A program made the translations under genes and the position numbers. The notes under the pieces are model-generated. The model was not told where the DNA came from and did no database searches. It was given only the letters and a program-made list of their open reading frames with translations. 64,000 nt of DNA from Sphingobacteriales bacterium (GTDB lineage: Bacteria > Bacteroidota > Bacteroidia > Chitinophagales > JADIYW01). Every line of letters starts with the position of its first letter. Within the stretch, counting starts at the first letter, position 1. Location: positions 1,240,001-1,304,000 of the forward strand of contig CP064984.1 in NCBI GenBank assembly GCA_016699615.1, given 5' to 3'. Below, one piece after another: positions 1-8,457 of the stretch.

Positions 1-117
1 AAGATAACAGAATGTGGTTTTACTGCAAATGGCATTGCACCAAAAGGTGGCGATAAAAATTTATGTAAAACAACTACTATACAAAAAACAAGCACAAAGT
101 CAAAATCAACAAAATAA
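1..117 (+). CDS. C-terminal end of an unidentified protein (partial)
   Basis: The first 38 codons of the window are open in frame 1 and end with TAA at 115-117, so this is the 3' end of a gene that begins before the window. The tail has two cysteines (in TECGF and NLCKT) and a Lys/Ser/Thr-rich end (STKSKSTK). I recognise no family. It lies 28 bases before the first lipoprotein of the array and on the same strand, so it is probably cotranscribed with it. Too little is visible to infer a function. Confidence 0.5.
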   Translation, partial: KITECGFTANGIAPKGGDKNLCKTTTIQKTSTKSKSTK

Positions 118-145
118 TAGTATTATATAATTAAAAAAACAAATC

Positions 146-988
146 ATGAAAAATTTATTAAGTTTAATTTTAATCGTTTTAGTTGTACTTTCTTCATGTA
201 ACAAAACAGAAGAAAACATTCAACCAGAAAAATGGCAAACTACAAGATTAGTTAACGCCAACTTAAGTACGTCTGGTTATTTATATTCTCTAGATTTTTA
301 TCAAAAGAAAGGTAATGAATGGCGTATTTTACAATTTGAGCCAGATGACTATATTACTTTCTTAAATATAGATTCATTAGCAACTACAGATTATAATTTA
401 CCTGTAAAAAATGAAAATGCTTTTATAACAAGCAATATAGAACTCTTCAATATACAAGAAGATAAAATTTATTTCCCATATAAAGCAAAATGGCTAATTG
501 GCGATCCTGTGTTATTCAATGAAAATAAATCTTTTAGTGAACAATTTCCAGATCTGCCAGCTACTTGGAAAAACGCAAATAAAATAACCACAGCAACTTA
601 TTCGTATGAAAAAGCATATGATAATAATGACAAGGTTCCAACATATATCTTTTATGATTTTACAAATCAAAAATATGTGTATTATGCTATTAAAAATGGG
701 ACAGACTTAGTAATAGAAAAAAACTTAACAGACTTGCTACCATACTCTAATCTTATAGATTGGACAGGTATTGATGCAGTAACGTGTACCAACTCTTCAG
801 ATGATGCAGACTTTTATTATTTCTTTGATTTTGATGCACAAAAAATGTATGTACTTAACAGAACAGGAAAGAATACCAACAAACCTAAGTTCGAATTAGA
901 TCCAAATAATATTGTAAATCTATCCGAATCTTTTTTTCAAAAATCTATACCAAACCAAGATAGAGTAGCATACGATTTTAGTAAATAA
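146..988 (+). CDS. lipoprotein with hemopexin-like repeats, copy 1
   Basis: 280 aa. The N-terminus is a lipoprotein signal peptide with lipobox LSSC (Cys about residue 18), so the mature protein should be lipid-anchored in the envelope. The body appears to contain about four ~50-residue units. Two are clear: one opens FPDLPATW and runs to YIFYDF..QKYVYY, the other has IDWTGIDAV followed by YYFFDFDAQKMYVL. This FP..P / GIDA / YFF...Y pattern resembles the hemopexin four-bladed propeller repeat; that is inference by eye, not a search result. A near-copy of identical length lies at 2008-2850 and a distant relative at 1008-1961. No enzymatic motif seen. Function unknown. Confidence 0.88.
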   Translation: MKNLLSLILIVLVVLSSCNKTEENIQPEKWQTTRLVNANLSTSGYLYSLDFYQKKGNEWRILQFEPDDYITFLNIDSLATTDYNLPVKNENAFITSNIELFNIQEDKIYFPYKAKWLIGDPVLFNENKSFSEQFPDLPATWKNANKITTATYSYEKAYDNNDKVPTYIFYDFTNQKYVYYAIKNGTDLVIEKNLTDLLPYSNLIDWTGIDAVTCTNSSDDADFYYFFDFDAQKMYVLNRTGKNTNKPKFELDPNNIVNLSESFFQKSIPNQDRVAYDFSK

Positions 989-1007
989 AATATTAAAATA
1001 AAAAGTT

Positions 1008-1961
1008 ATGAAAACATACACAAAATTTATTTCAGCATTGGTACTTACCATATTAATAGTATCCTGTAAAAAAGAAAGCACAACACAAAAAACTGTTGTT
1101 AATTTAAAAGGGGAAATTGCACCATCACTTGCTATGCAAAAAGATGGTATTATTGAATTTTATGATTTAAGAGATGCTAATAATCCTCAAAAAGCAGCCT
1201 TTAATGTCGTGGGAACAACTGCAGATAAATTACAATTACAATATGTAAAAAGTAGACCAATCGGTAGTAAAACAATAAAAGCAAATTACGGTGACTTAAA
1301 TAATTATTCCAATAATGAAATTTATTTAGCAGATAAAAATTGGCCAAACTGGACAAATATTTCAGTTGTAGGAAATTGGTTAGTTATGAATAATGATAGT
1401 ACCAATCAACTCTATCCAGCTTATCAAGAGACCGAAGGTATTTCTAAAATTTATACCTATACTTCTATGTTTAATAAATTTTCTGGTTTGGGCAACTGGG
1501 CAACACCAGGTACTATTAATGGTTGTATTGAAGTCTATGAAAGCTATAATAAAACATACTATAATGCAATAAATAATACAAGAAATGCTTTCTTCTTTAA
1601 TTTCAGAACTCAAGAATATTTATTTGATTATGATATAAATGATGCTGGCAGGCATTATACTGGATATAAAATAACCGATTTAGTAAAAAAACCAAATGGA
1701 AATATGGATACAGATCCTATAGATTGGACAAAAGCTGATTTTGCATTTGATATTTCATATGGTCCTAGTTACACAGATATCAAATACAATGGAAAAAAAG
1801 TAACAGTTTTTGTATTTGTTGATTTAGACACCAAAACCTATGCTGCTTTTGTAAGAAACACTGAAGATGATGCTATAAATGGCGCAGACAAAGCAAGACA
1901 AACATTACTCACTACATCTTGGCAACCTTTGAGCAATTTATTTAAAGGTTGGGATTTATAA
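1008..1961 (+). CDS. lipoprotein, divergent member of the hemopexin-like family
   Basis: 317 aa with a lipoprotein signal peptide (lipobox IVSC, Cys about residue 20). It lies between the two near-identical genes at 146 and 2008. It shares their architecture weakly: segments such as NAFFFNFRTQEYLF and IDWTKADFAF followed by VFVFVDLDTKTYAAF line up with the IDW..ID / YFFDF..QKMY units of its neighbours. I read it as an old paralogue inside the same array. Spacing is 19 bases from the upstream gene and 46 from the downstream gene, all on the plus strand, which suggests one operon. Specific function unknown. Confidence 0.85.
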   Translation: MKTYTKFISALVLTILIVSCKKESTTQKTVVNLKGEIAPSLAMQKDGIIEFYDLRDANNPQKAAFNVVGTTADKLQLQYVKSRPIGSKTIKANYGDLNNYSNNEIYLADKNWPNWTNISVVGNWLVMNNDSTNQLYPAYQETEGISKIYTYTSMFNKFSGLGNWATPGTINGCIEVYESYNKTYYNAINNTRNAFFFNFRTQEYLFDYDINDAGRHYTGYKITDLVKKPNGNMDTDPIDWTKADFAFDISYGPSYTDIKYNGKKVTVFVFVDLDTKTYAAFVRNTEDDAINGADKARQTLLTTSWQPLSNLFKGWDL

Positions 1962-2007
1962 CCAAAAGGATAAATTAATAAAATAATATATAATTAAATA
2001 GCAAATT

Positions 2008-2850
2008 ATGAGAAATTTATTAAGTTTAATTTTAATCGTATTAGTTGTATTATCTTCTTGCAATAAAGCAGAAGAAAACGTTCAACCAGAAAAATGGCAA
2101 ACTACAAGTTTAGTAAACGCCAACTTAACTACGCCTGGTTATTTATATTCTCTAGATTTTTATCAAAAGAAAGGTAATGAATGGCGTATTATACAATTTG
2201 AACCAGACGATCATATTCATTTCTATATGGTAGATTCATTGGCACCAACAGAATACACTCTACCTATCAAAAATGAAAAAGCATTTATGACAAGCAATGT
2301 AGAATTGTTCAACATACAAGAAGATAAAATTTACTTTCCGTACAAAGCAAAATGGTATTTTGGAGATCCTGTTTTATTTAATGAGAAGAGATCTTTTAGT
2401 GAACAATTTCCAGATTTGCCAACAGCTTGGAAAAACGCAGACAAAATAACCACAGCAACATACTCACGTGAAAATGCTTATGATAATAATGGCAAAGTTC
2501 CAACCTATATCTTTTATGATTTTCCAAATCAAAAATATGTGTACTATGCTATTAAAAATGGTACAGATTTAGTAATAGAGAAAGACTTATCAGATTTGTT
2601 GCCATATTCGAATCTTATAGATTGGACAGGCATTGATGCTGTAACATGTAACAATTCTGATGCTAATGAAGACTTCTATTATTTCTTCGATTTTGATGCA
2701 CAAAAAATGTATGTGCTTAGCAGAACAGGAAAGAATACCAACAAACCTAAGTTCGAATTGGATCCAAATAATATTGTAAATCTATCCGAATCATTTTTTC
2801 AAAAATATATTACAAATCAAGAGAAAGTTGCATTTGATTTTAGTAAATAA
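2008..2850 (+). CDS. lipoprotein with hemopexin-like repeats, copy 2
   Basis: 280 aa, exactly the same length as the product of 146-988 and very similar to it along its whole length. The signal peptide is almost identical (lipobox LSSC), as is the C-terminal third (shared SRTGKNTNKPKFELDPNN). Differences concentrate at about residues 65-90, the loop after FEPDD. The duplication includes part of the upstream leader, since both starts follow a similar AAA/TAATTAAA-rich stretch. This suggests gene duplication with local divergence. Same predicted envelope location and hemopexin-like repeats as copy 1; role unknown. Confidence 0.88.
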   Translation: MRNLLSLILIVLVVLSSCNKAEENVQPEKWQTTSLVNANLTTPGYLYSLDFYQKKGNEWRIIQFEPDDHIHFYMVDSLAPTEYTLPIKNEKAFMTSNVELFNIQEDKIYFPYKAKWYFGDPVLFNEKRSFSEQFPDLPTAWKNADKITTATYSRENAYDNNGKVPTYIFYDFPNQKYVYYAIKNGTDLVIEKDLSDLLPYSNLIDWTGIDAVTCNNSDANEDFYYFFDFDAQKMYVLSRTGKNTNKPKFELDPNNIVNLSESFFQKYITNQEKVAFDFSK

Positions 2851-2885
2851 TAAATATTTCAAGAACCATAAAACTATAAAAAACT

Positions 2886-3179
2886 ATGTGTACACATCTA
2901 AAACCAATTGAAGATTTTCTAAAATCTAAAGGATATGTAGAAACCTACCGTGGGCAAGTATGGTCAAATAATTGTAGAGAATGGATTTACTTTAATACTA
3001 TACTTCAACCAAAAGAATTAATAACACAATTCAAATTAGGAAGTTTTATTACTATTCACGATTATGAAGATATAAAAGTTGGTTCTGAATTAGGATTGGA
3101 ATGTACCTTATGCAAAGATGCGATAATGGGTTATCATCCAAGCTCTGCCTATTCAAAAGAAAAATATCAGGTGTACTAA
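2886..3179 (+). CDS. small cysteine-containing protein of unknown function
   Basis: 97 aa, no signal peptide or membrane segment, so probably cytoplasmic, unlike most of its neighbours. It has five cysteines, including a C-T-L-C pair about residue 75, plus conserved-looking aromatic residues (REWIYFNT, YHPSSAY). The start ATG follows a 35-base gap after the duplicated lipoprotein. I do not recognise the family. The C-x-x-C pair could bind a metal or form a disulfide, but nothing else supports this. It is probably cotranscribed with the gene at 3216. Confidence 0.65.
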   Translation: MCTHLKPIEDFLKSKGYVETYRGQVWSNNCREWIYFNTILQPKELITQFKLGSFITIHDYEDIKVGSELGLECTLCKDAIMGYHPSSAYSKEKYQVY

Positions 3180-3215
3180 AAAACCATTTTTAAAATATTA
3201 AAATAAAAACATACT

Positions 3216-4271
3216 ATGTTGGCAATAGAACAATATGCAACAATATATCTGCCTATGATGGCAGCAGCTGGAAATCCACAACAAGAAGAAAGTATCTGTA
3301 ATAACAATGGAATTACAATAGCACAATGGAACGAAGCAAAAGATTTTTATACTAAGAAAATGATGGATCCAATGGATATGGGAAAAACTGCCATGGCATT
3401 TTCCGCTGCTATGCAAGCAGCACCAGCAGTCTCTCAACCATCTTTTACACCAGCCAATTTTGTTGTCGCAAATCTAAGTATTTATATTAATGAAAATGAT
3501 ATTCAATTTGTCGAGTTTTTAAACAAAGCATCAAAACAACATATTGTATTACAATTAGGCTTTGAAGTTCATGATGATTTTGAAAAAAATTATATTAATG
3601 GACGAGTATATATTTCTATCAACGAGCCAAAATATAGTTTGTATGGTGGCGTAGCAAAAGTAGAGTTAAGTAGTAAAGAAGTAAAATTCATTTTTGATGA
3701 TGAAGGCAAAGAAAGAATGAAATGTGATAGCATCACAGCCTACTTAGATATCAATGCAAAATATTATAATTACTTGAAAAGAAAAATGAAATTCATGTAT
3801 AAAAATATTTTAGAGATACAAGAAGAAGCATTGCCAGAAACGTATGAAATAAATGGTATTTCTTTTAAAGACAATTGGTCGGCATTTACAAATGGTGCCA
3901 TGAAAATTAGTGTTCGCCCACACCTAGAAGAAATAAAAATATCTGGAAAATACCCACAAGTTGTGTTTGTAGATTTCATGTCATCTACAATTGGACAAGA
4001 TGCAAATGAGTTAGCATTACTAAATGAGATGGAAGCCTGTTTGATAGATACATTAGAAAAAGACTTGGCTGCTGTTCTTACATTTCATGTAAGCTATGCA
4101 GAAAAACGCCGCTATTTCATATATACTTATTTAAGTCAGAATGATTTTATGATTCGTATTAATGATGCATTTAAGTTATTACCACAATTGCCCTTACAAT
4201 TTAGTGGCGGAATTGACGAAAAATGGGAAAATTACAACAATTGTTTAGCTGACTTAATTGAAAATAGATAG
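3216..4271 (+). CDS. hypothetical cytoplasmic protein, possibly immunity-like
   Basis: 351 aa without a signal peptide. Three parts are visible. Residues ~1-75 form a helical, Met/Ala-rich segment (MAAAGNPQ, AMAFSAAMQAAP). Residues ~85-190 form a beta-rich middle (YSLYGGVAKVEL, VKFIFDDEG, ITAYLDI). The C-terminal part runs from ~230 (ISGKYPQVVFVDF) to the end. The middle part has the look of Imm10-type immunity proteins (an N/Y...YGG...L...V.F..D pattern), but this is a weak memory-based resemblance. It is the largest soluble protein of the array. Function unknown. Confidence 0.8.
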   Translation: MLAIEQYATIYLPMMAAAGNPQQEESICNNNGITIAQWNEAKDFYTKKMMDPMDMGKTAMAFSAAMQAAPAVSQPSFTPANFVVANLSIYINENDIQFVEFLNKASKQHIVLQLGFEVHDDFEKNYINGRVYISINEPKYSLYGGVAKVELSSKEVKFIFDDEGKERMKCDSITAYLDINAKYYNYLKRKMKFMYKNILEIQEEALPETYEINGISFKDNWSAFTNGAMKISVRPHLEEIKISGKYPQVVFVDFMSSTIGQDANELALLNEMEACLIDTLEKDLAAVLTFHVSYAEKRRYFIYTYLSQNDFMIRINDAFKLLPQLPLQFSGGIDEKWENYNNCLADLIENR

Positions 4272-4334
4272 TTGGTTATAAACTAATTATGACAAAAATA
4301 TATAAAACAACTCTCACAAAACCTAAAAATATAA

Positions 4335-4366
4335 GTTGTAATAGTATTCAGTTAGAATAATCTTTG
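4335..4366 (+). promoter_or_regulatory. possible promoter before the second half of the lipoprotein array
   Basis: The 137-base gap at 4272-4408 is by far the longest in the array. It holds TTG (4335-4337) about 21 bases before AATCTTTG (4359-4366), one mismatch from the Bacteroidota -7 element TAnnTTTG. A start here would give a leader of about 40 bases to the gene at 4409 and split the array into two transcription units. Tentative. Confidence 0.4.
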
Positions 4367-4408
4367 TAATACAAATAAAAAAATATTATTCACTAAAAAC
4401 AAACAAAA

Positions 4409-4966
4409 ATGAAAACACTTAAAAAAATCAGTATGTTGCTATTGTTATCTATAAGCATGTTCTGCATCAGTTGCAGCAAAGATTCTGAGAATGATACAAC
4501 AAATCCAGACACTACATTCAATAAGAATAACTATACAGAATACCTTATCTGCAAAGCAGACGGCGTACAATATGCGGTTGGAAACAATAGTAAGATTTCT
4601 GTTGCTCTTGTCAAGTTTATATTGTCAGGAAACTTGTATGTAAATGCTTCAAATGGTGAGTTTGTTCCAGGTAATGTGGCACCAATGCAAATCGAACTTC
4701 AATTCAAATCTTTTAGTAAGACTGTTGCTAAGAACTATGACATACCAACAAATTATCCTACACTAATACTAAAGCTAAATGGTACAGACGATCATTATAC
4801 TACAGATAATGGCAAATCTACAGTACAAACAAATGCTTTACGTGTTACAAAAATTGAAGATGGTTATATGTATGGTACATTCGACTTTACTGCGTACGAT
4901 GAAACAGATAAAACAAAAAGCATAAAAGTAACAGACGGAGAATTTAAAGTAAAAATACCTGATTAA
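4409..4966 (+). CDS. lipoprotein, DUF6252-like
   Basis: 185 aa with lipobox CISC (Cys about residue 22). The mature part is beta-rich. It has the arrangement seen in DUF6252-type Bacteroidota lipoproteins: a C/A-DG.QY element near the start (CKADGVQYAVG), later a GYMYGTFDFTAYD strand, and a final VTDGEFKVKI. The family name is from memory and uncertain. It is the first gene after the possible internal promoter at 4335-4366 and lies 24 bases before the next lipoprotein. Function unknown; probably a small envelope beta-sandwich. Confidence 0.8.
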   Translation: MKTLKKISMLLLLSISMFCISCSKDSENDTTNPDTTFNKNNYTEYLICKADGVQYAVGNNSKISVALVKFILSGNLYVNASNGEFVPGNVAPMQIELQFKSFSKTVAKNYDIPTNYPTLILKLNGTDDHYTTDNGKSTVQTNALRVTKIEDGYMYGTFDFTAYDETDKTKSIKVTDGEFKVKIPD

Positions 4967-4990
4967 TTTATCATACAAAATCATAAAATT

Positions 4991-5557
4991 ATGAAAAATC
5001 TAATTTATCTTATTAGCATCGTATGTATCTCATTTACTGCTTGCAAAAACAAAACAAAACAAAGTAAAATGGCTGAAGATATACTTCAGGAAGCACACGA
5101 AACCACTGCTATTATTGCCAAAGAAGGAAAGGGAAAGATAAGCTTACAATATGGTGATGGCAAAACAATGGAAATTAATGGCATTTGTGGTGCTATTACA
5201 ACCATGAGTACTATAATGGTAGCAGTACGAGATGATAAGGTGCCAGCAAAAGTATTTACTATCAGTTTTGCTACCGAAAAACTACCAGATGTAACTACTA
5301 CCTATACTATTCTTGGGTCAACGTATGATGTAAAAGGTACCAATGCGGTATCTATTGGTTTTGCAGATTTTTCTGATGCTGTAAAAGCAAGTTGGGACAG
5401 TGATAAAAAAACAGGTAAGTTAGATTTTGTAGTAAATGGCAATGAAATAAAATGCACATTTAGTAATCTTCCATTACAACCAAATACATTGATCAATAAT
5501 GATGAATTTGATACTCCAGCAACTGTTTCAGGAGAGTTAACTATTTATAAAAATTAA
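4991..5557 (+). CDS. lipoprotein of unknown function
   Basis: 188 aa with a lipoprotein signal peptide (FTAC, Cys about residue 18). The mature domain carries a short Lys-rich tether (KNKTKQSK) and then a beta-rich body: ISLQYGDGKTMEING, FTISFATEKLP, VSGELTIYKN. Its size and general design resemble the preceding lipoprotein but direct similarity is not obvious. Spacing of 24 bases before it and 11 bases after it indicates cotranscription with the family at 5569-9905. No catalytic motif. Confidence 0.78.
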   Translation: MKNLIYLISIVCISFTACKNKTKQSKMAEDILQEAHETTAIIAKEGKGKISLQYGDGKTMEINGICGAITTMSTIMVAVRDDKVPAKVFTISFATEKLPDVTTTYTILGSTYDVKGTNAVSIGFADFSDAVKASWDSDKKTGKLDFVVNGNEIKCTFSNLPLQPNTLINNDEFDTPATVSGELTIYKN

Positions 5558-5568
5558 AAATATATATC

Positions 5569-6291
5569 ATGAAAAAATTAATCTTATTACTCATCTCAGC
5601 TATGCTGTTTTTATCATCATGTAAAAAAGATAATTCACTACTTGGCACAAGATTAAAAACTTTTACATTTAAAAGTTCACTTATAGAAGAAAAGAGTACA
5701 ATTCAGTACAACAGTTTTAATAAAGTTGACAATGTAAAAGTTGAAAAGAATGGTGCACACATATCTACCAAATATTGCATTTACAAATCAGACCATTCAT
5801 TAGATAGTATAATAATAAAAAATGCTACAGGTACTATAACAGAAACTATAAATGTGGAATGTACCAATTACAAAGTAACAAGATATACATCAGAATCATT
5901 TGACATACAAATTAACTATAACAACAACGGTACACTTAATCAACTTAAATCTGATAAAATCACTTTGGGCTTTGCCTATACCAGCGATACTGTATCTATT
6001 AGTAAAAAAGAGGTAGGTAACCCAACAATATCTTTAATATTTTATACTATTCGAAAAGATATAAAGAATCCATTTTATATTACAGGATTTGAATCTGAAA
6101 TGTATATTGTTTTAGGCGCTCTATTGTCTAACACACACACTCCATATACAGCCTTTACATCCTATGCAGAATCCAAACTGTTCACATCTGGAAATATATC
6201 ATTTACCTATGAAGGCAACTTTAATGGTTATCCTTTAAAACGCTTTTTTGATGATGGATTTACAGAAACCTTTACCTATGAAGAATTTTAA
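5569..6291 (+). CDS. YD-repeat/DUF4595-like lipoprotein, paralogue 1
   Basis: 240 aa. Signal peptide MKKLILLLISAMLFLSSC with lipobox LSSC. The mature protein begins with a tether, then TRLKTFTF and a series of short strand-turn-strand units: YNSFNKVDN, KSDHSLDSI, YNNNGTLNQL, FAYTSDTVSI. These look like YD/RHS-type repeats of Bacteroidota DUF4595-like lipoproteins. The second half has KNPFYITGFESE and ends NFNGYPLKRFF..ETFTYEEF at the stop codon. The same signatures recur at 6318, 7122, 8458 and 9204, which defines a five-member paralogue set. The ligand or role is unknown. Confidence 0.85.
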   Translation: MKKLILLLISAMLFLSSCKKDNSLLGTRLKTFTFKSSLIEEKSTIQYNSFNKVDNVKVEKNGAHISTKYCIYKSDHSLDSIIIKNATGTITETINVECTNYKVTRYTSESFDIQINYNNNGTLNQLKSDKITLGFAYTSDTVSISKKEVGNPTISLIFYTIRKDIKNPFYITGFESEMYIVLGALLSNTHTPYTAFTSYAESKLFTSGNISFTYEGNFNGYPLKRFFDDGFTETFTYEEF

Positions 6292-6317
6292 TTTATAAAT
6301 CTCAAAATTATTATATC

Positions 6318-7109
6318 ATGAAAAAAATACTAATCTTACTTCTAATGGTTTCTTTCGCCTTTATTGCTTGCGAAAAACCTATAAAAACTATATTTGATAA
6401 AAAAGGCACACGATTAAAAACATATACAAGTTATCTATATAGATATGACGACAATCCTGTTGATTTCTCAAATGGCAATAAATTTATACCATATTACAAT
6501 GGATTTAACAAGATTGATAGCGTTCAAATATTAAATAGTGATGATGCACATATAGCCACCTACAGATGTATCTATAATGCAGATAAAACCTTAGATAGTA
6601 TATATTCATTTTCTGCAATATTTGGAGTTATTTTAGAGCGATTCAATGTTGAATGTGATGGCAATGGTAGAATTATTCTTTTAGATACACAACCAGGTAC
6701 AGCTAGTGGTAAAGAAGTCATTACTTACAACAGTGATGGTACGGTACATACAGAATCTTATAATGATATTGTTCTAAGGTACGAATACTTTGAAGATAGT
6801 GTGAATATATATGAAAAATTTGAAACACGTCCTGAAGTCTTACATCAAAAAATAAAATTTTCCCAAACAATAAAAAACCCATTTTATATTAATCAGTTTG
6901 ATAAAGAAGCATATATTATGCGCTATCTAATTATTCCTTCATGGAATTTAGGATTGTTTCCTATGGCTGTAACAGAAATTGAAACAATAGGTAAGTCAAC
7001 TAGAACACTCAACTATTCAGGTTCATTTAATGATTATCCATTAGAGATGGTAGATAATTTTGGCGGTGAAGAAATCTTTACTTATGAAGAATTTAAATTA
7101 TTAAAATAA
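6318..7109 (+). CDS. YD-repeat/DUF4595-like lipoprotein, paralogue 2
   Basis: 263 aa, the longest member of the set. The signal peptide ends FIAC. Family signatures are KGTRLKTYTSY, YNGFNKIDSVQ, YNADKTLDSIY, YNSDGTVHTES, KNPFYINQFDKEAYI and NDYPLEMV...EIFTYEEF. Unlike its paralogues it carries four extra residues (KLLK) after the terminal TYEEF, and its lipobox differs from the LSSC shared by three relatives. It follows paralogue 1 by 26 bases and precedes paralogue 3 by 12. It is more diverged than 8458 and 9204 are from each other. Confidence 0.84.
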   Translation: MKKILILLLMVSFAFIACEKPIKTIFDKKGTRLKTYTSYLYRYDDNPVDFSNGNKFIPYYNGFNKIDSVQILNSDDAHIATYRCIYNADKTLDSIYSFSAIFGVILERFNVECDGNGRIILLDTQPGTASGKEVITYNSDGTVHTESYNDIVLRYEYFEDSVNIYEKFETRPEVLHQKIKFSQTIKNPFYINQFDKEAYIMRYLIIPSWNLGLFPMAVTEIETIGKSTRTLNYSGSFNDYPLEMVDNFGGEEIFTYEEFKLLK

Positions 7110-7121
7110 AAAATATACATC

Positions 7122-7844
7122 ATGAAAAAGATACAATTTATACTAATCACATTTTCATTATTATTTTATGCATGCGACAAAGAAGAGGTAATTAAGAAAA
7201 CAAGACTAAAATCTTATACTTTTTCAAGAGATGGCGTGAATATTAATTATACAATATACTATAATAGTTTTAATAAGATTGATAGTACAACTACATATTT
7301 TGGTAATAACCATTATTTAACCATTCGTTGTATTTACAAAGCAGATAAAACAATAGATAGCATTGGGCATAGACTTTATTCGCATGATCGATATGATGAT
7401 ATAGATGTAACCTATAATAATATAAATAAGATTGCTTCTATACCAGCAATGCATAAAAGCTATTATTATGATGCAAATAATAAAATAAATCAAATAACAA
7501 TAGAAGGTATTTCAAATAATTATGAATATAATGATGATAGTCTTTTGGTGTATATGCAACCTATAGATGAACCAGATTTGATGTTGTATAAAAATGATAA
7601 AATAGCTAAATCCATCAATAATCCATTTAATATTATAGGATTAGAAAATGAATTGCCTATTATATATGAGCTTTTAGGATTCTCAAACGTAATGTATCCA
7701 TTTTTAAGTCATGCAATAGCTTCTTCATACAATGAAGAAACTGGAGAAGAAATCATCTATAACTATGAAGGCAGCATTAATGGCTATCCATTAAAACTAA
7801 CTTATGAAGATATTACTCAGACTTATACTTACGAAGAATTTTAA
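7122..7844 (+). CDS. YD-repeat/DUF4595-like lipoprotein, paralogue 3
   Basis: 240 aa with lipobox FYAC. It keeps the family order: KKTRLKSYTF, YYNSFNKIDS, YKADKTIDSI, short YD-like units (YYYDANNKINQI, NNYEYNDDSLLVY), NNPFNIIGLENE and SINGYPLKL..TYTYEEF at the end. The N-terminal charged linker KEEVIKK resembles DEVKK/EEVKQK in the genes at 7871 and 9204. Same predicted anchoring and unknown function as its paralogues. Confidence 0.84.
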   Translation: MKKIQFILITFSLLFYACDKEEVIKKTRLKSYTFSRDGVNINYTIYYNSFNKIDSTTTYFGNNHYLTIRCIYKADKTIDSIGHRLYSHDRYDDIDVTYNNINKIASIPAMHKSYYYDANNKINQITIEGISNNYEYNDDSLLVYMQPIDEPDLMLYKNDKIAKSINNPFNIIGLENELPIIYELLGFSNVMYPFLSHAIASSYNEETGEEIIYNYEGSINGYPLKLTYEDITQTYTYEEF

Positions 7845-7870
7845 TTTACTAATACAATAAATATAATATC

Positions 7871-8437
7871 ATGAAAAAATTAATTTTATTATTCATCACA
7901 GCAATGCTCTTTTTATCATCTTGTAACAAAGATGAAGTAAAAAAAACGGAATCTAAACCAAGTGAATTTGTTTTAGATTCCATTCAACGAGATTTTACAA
8001 GAGAAATTTCAAATGGGTCAAATGGTCAATTTGCAGTTGGTTACGACTTCTGGGTTACCGACAGTGGTGTTATTAACCAACTTGCGTTAATAACACCATC
8101 AACAGGAAGCTATAAGGTTTATATTGAAAATACAGATACTGAGAAAAAAGATTCTGCTACTATCAATATTACAGTTGCAGACACTGGTAAAGTTATTTAC
8201 AAAAGTATTAATCCTATGATTGCAAATGCAGGAGATTATTTTCGTATTTCATTTAATGACTTAGACAAACCACAATATCAATATATAAAAGCAGGTGGAA
8301 TGAATCATTTATATGGTCATATACGTTTAAAATGGTATGTTTTTCAACAAACAACTTCGTCAGTTGTAGGTTCCCCTTTTGGTCATTCTATGGATTACAC
8401 TTTTGGTGGTGTTGGATTTACTTATATAAAAAATTAA
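7871..8437 (+). CDS. lipoprotein with the shared signal peptide but an unrelated body
   Basis: 188 aa. The first ~25 residues (MKKLILLFITAMLFLSSCNKDEVKK in outline) are almost the same as in the YD-like paralogues at 5569, 8458 and 9204. The rest lacks every family signature (no YNSFNKID, no TYEEF). The body is a beta-rich domain with VGYDFWVTDSGVINQLALI, TGSYKVYIEN and AGDYFRISF, which recalls DUF4082-like jelly-roll domains; that match is tentative. It sits between paralogues 3 and 4 with gaps of 26 and 20 bases. The mosaic suggests a signal/leader module attached to a different domain. Confidence 0.8.
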   Translation: MKKLILLFITAMLFLSSCNKDEVKKTESKPSEFVLDSIQRDFTREISNGSNGQFAVGYDFWVTDSGVINQLALITPSTGSYKVYIENTDTEKKDSATINITVADTGKVIYKSINPMIANAGDYFRISFNDLDKPQYQYIKAGGMNHLYGHIRLKWYVFQQTTSSVVGSPFGHSMDYTFGGVGFTYIKN

Positions 8438-8457
8438 CAATATATAAACACAATACC

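Larger units (their letters stand above)
146..2850 (+). repeat. direct gene duplication flanking a divergent paralogue
   Basis: The coding sequences 146-988 and 2008-2850 are both 843 bp and can be aligned without gaps over long stretches. Runs such as those around 200-330 and 2060-2190, and the ends at 840-930 and 2700-2790, are close to identical. The intervening gene (1008-1961) belongs to the same broad family but is much more divergent. A tandem triplication followed by unequal divergence, or later conversion between the outer copies, would explain this. Confidence 0.8.

Noticed and set aside
8332..8457. Upstream extension of the lipoprotein gene at 8458
   Set aside because: It overlaps the preceding lipoprotein in another frame and would bury the signal peptide; the ATG at 8458 gives a canonical lipoprotein start.
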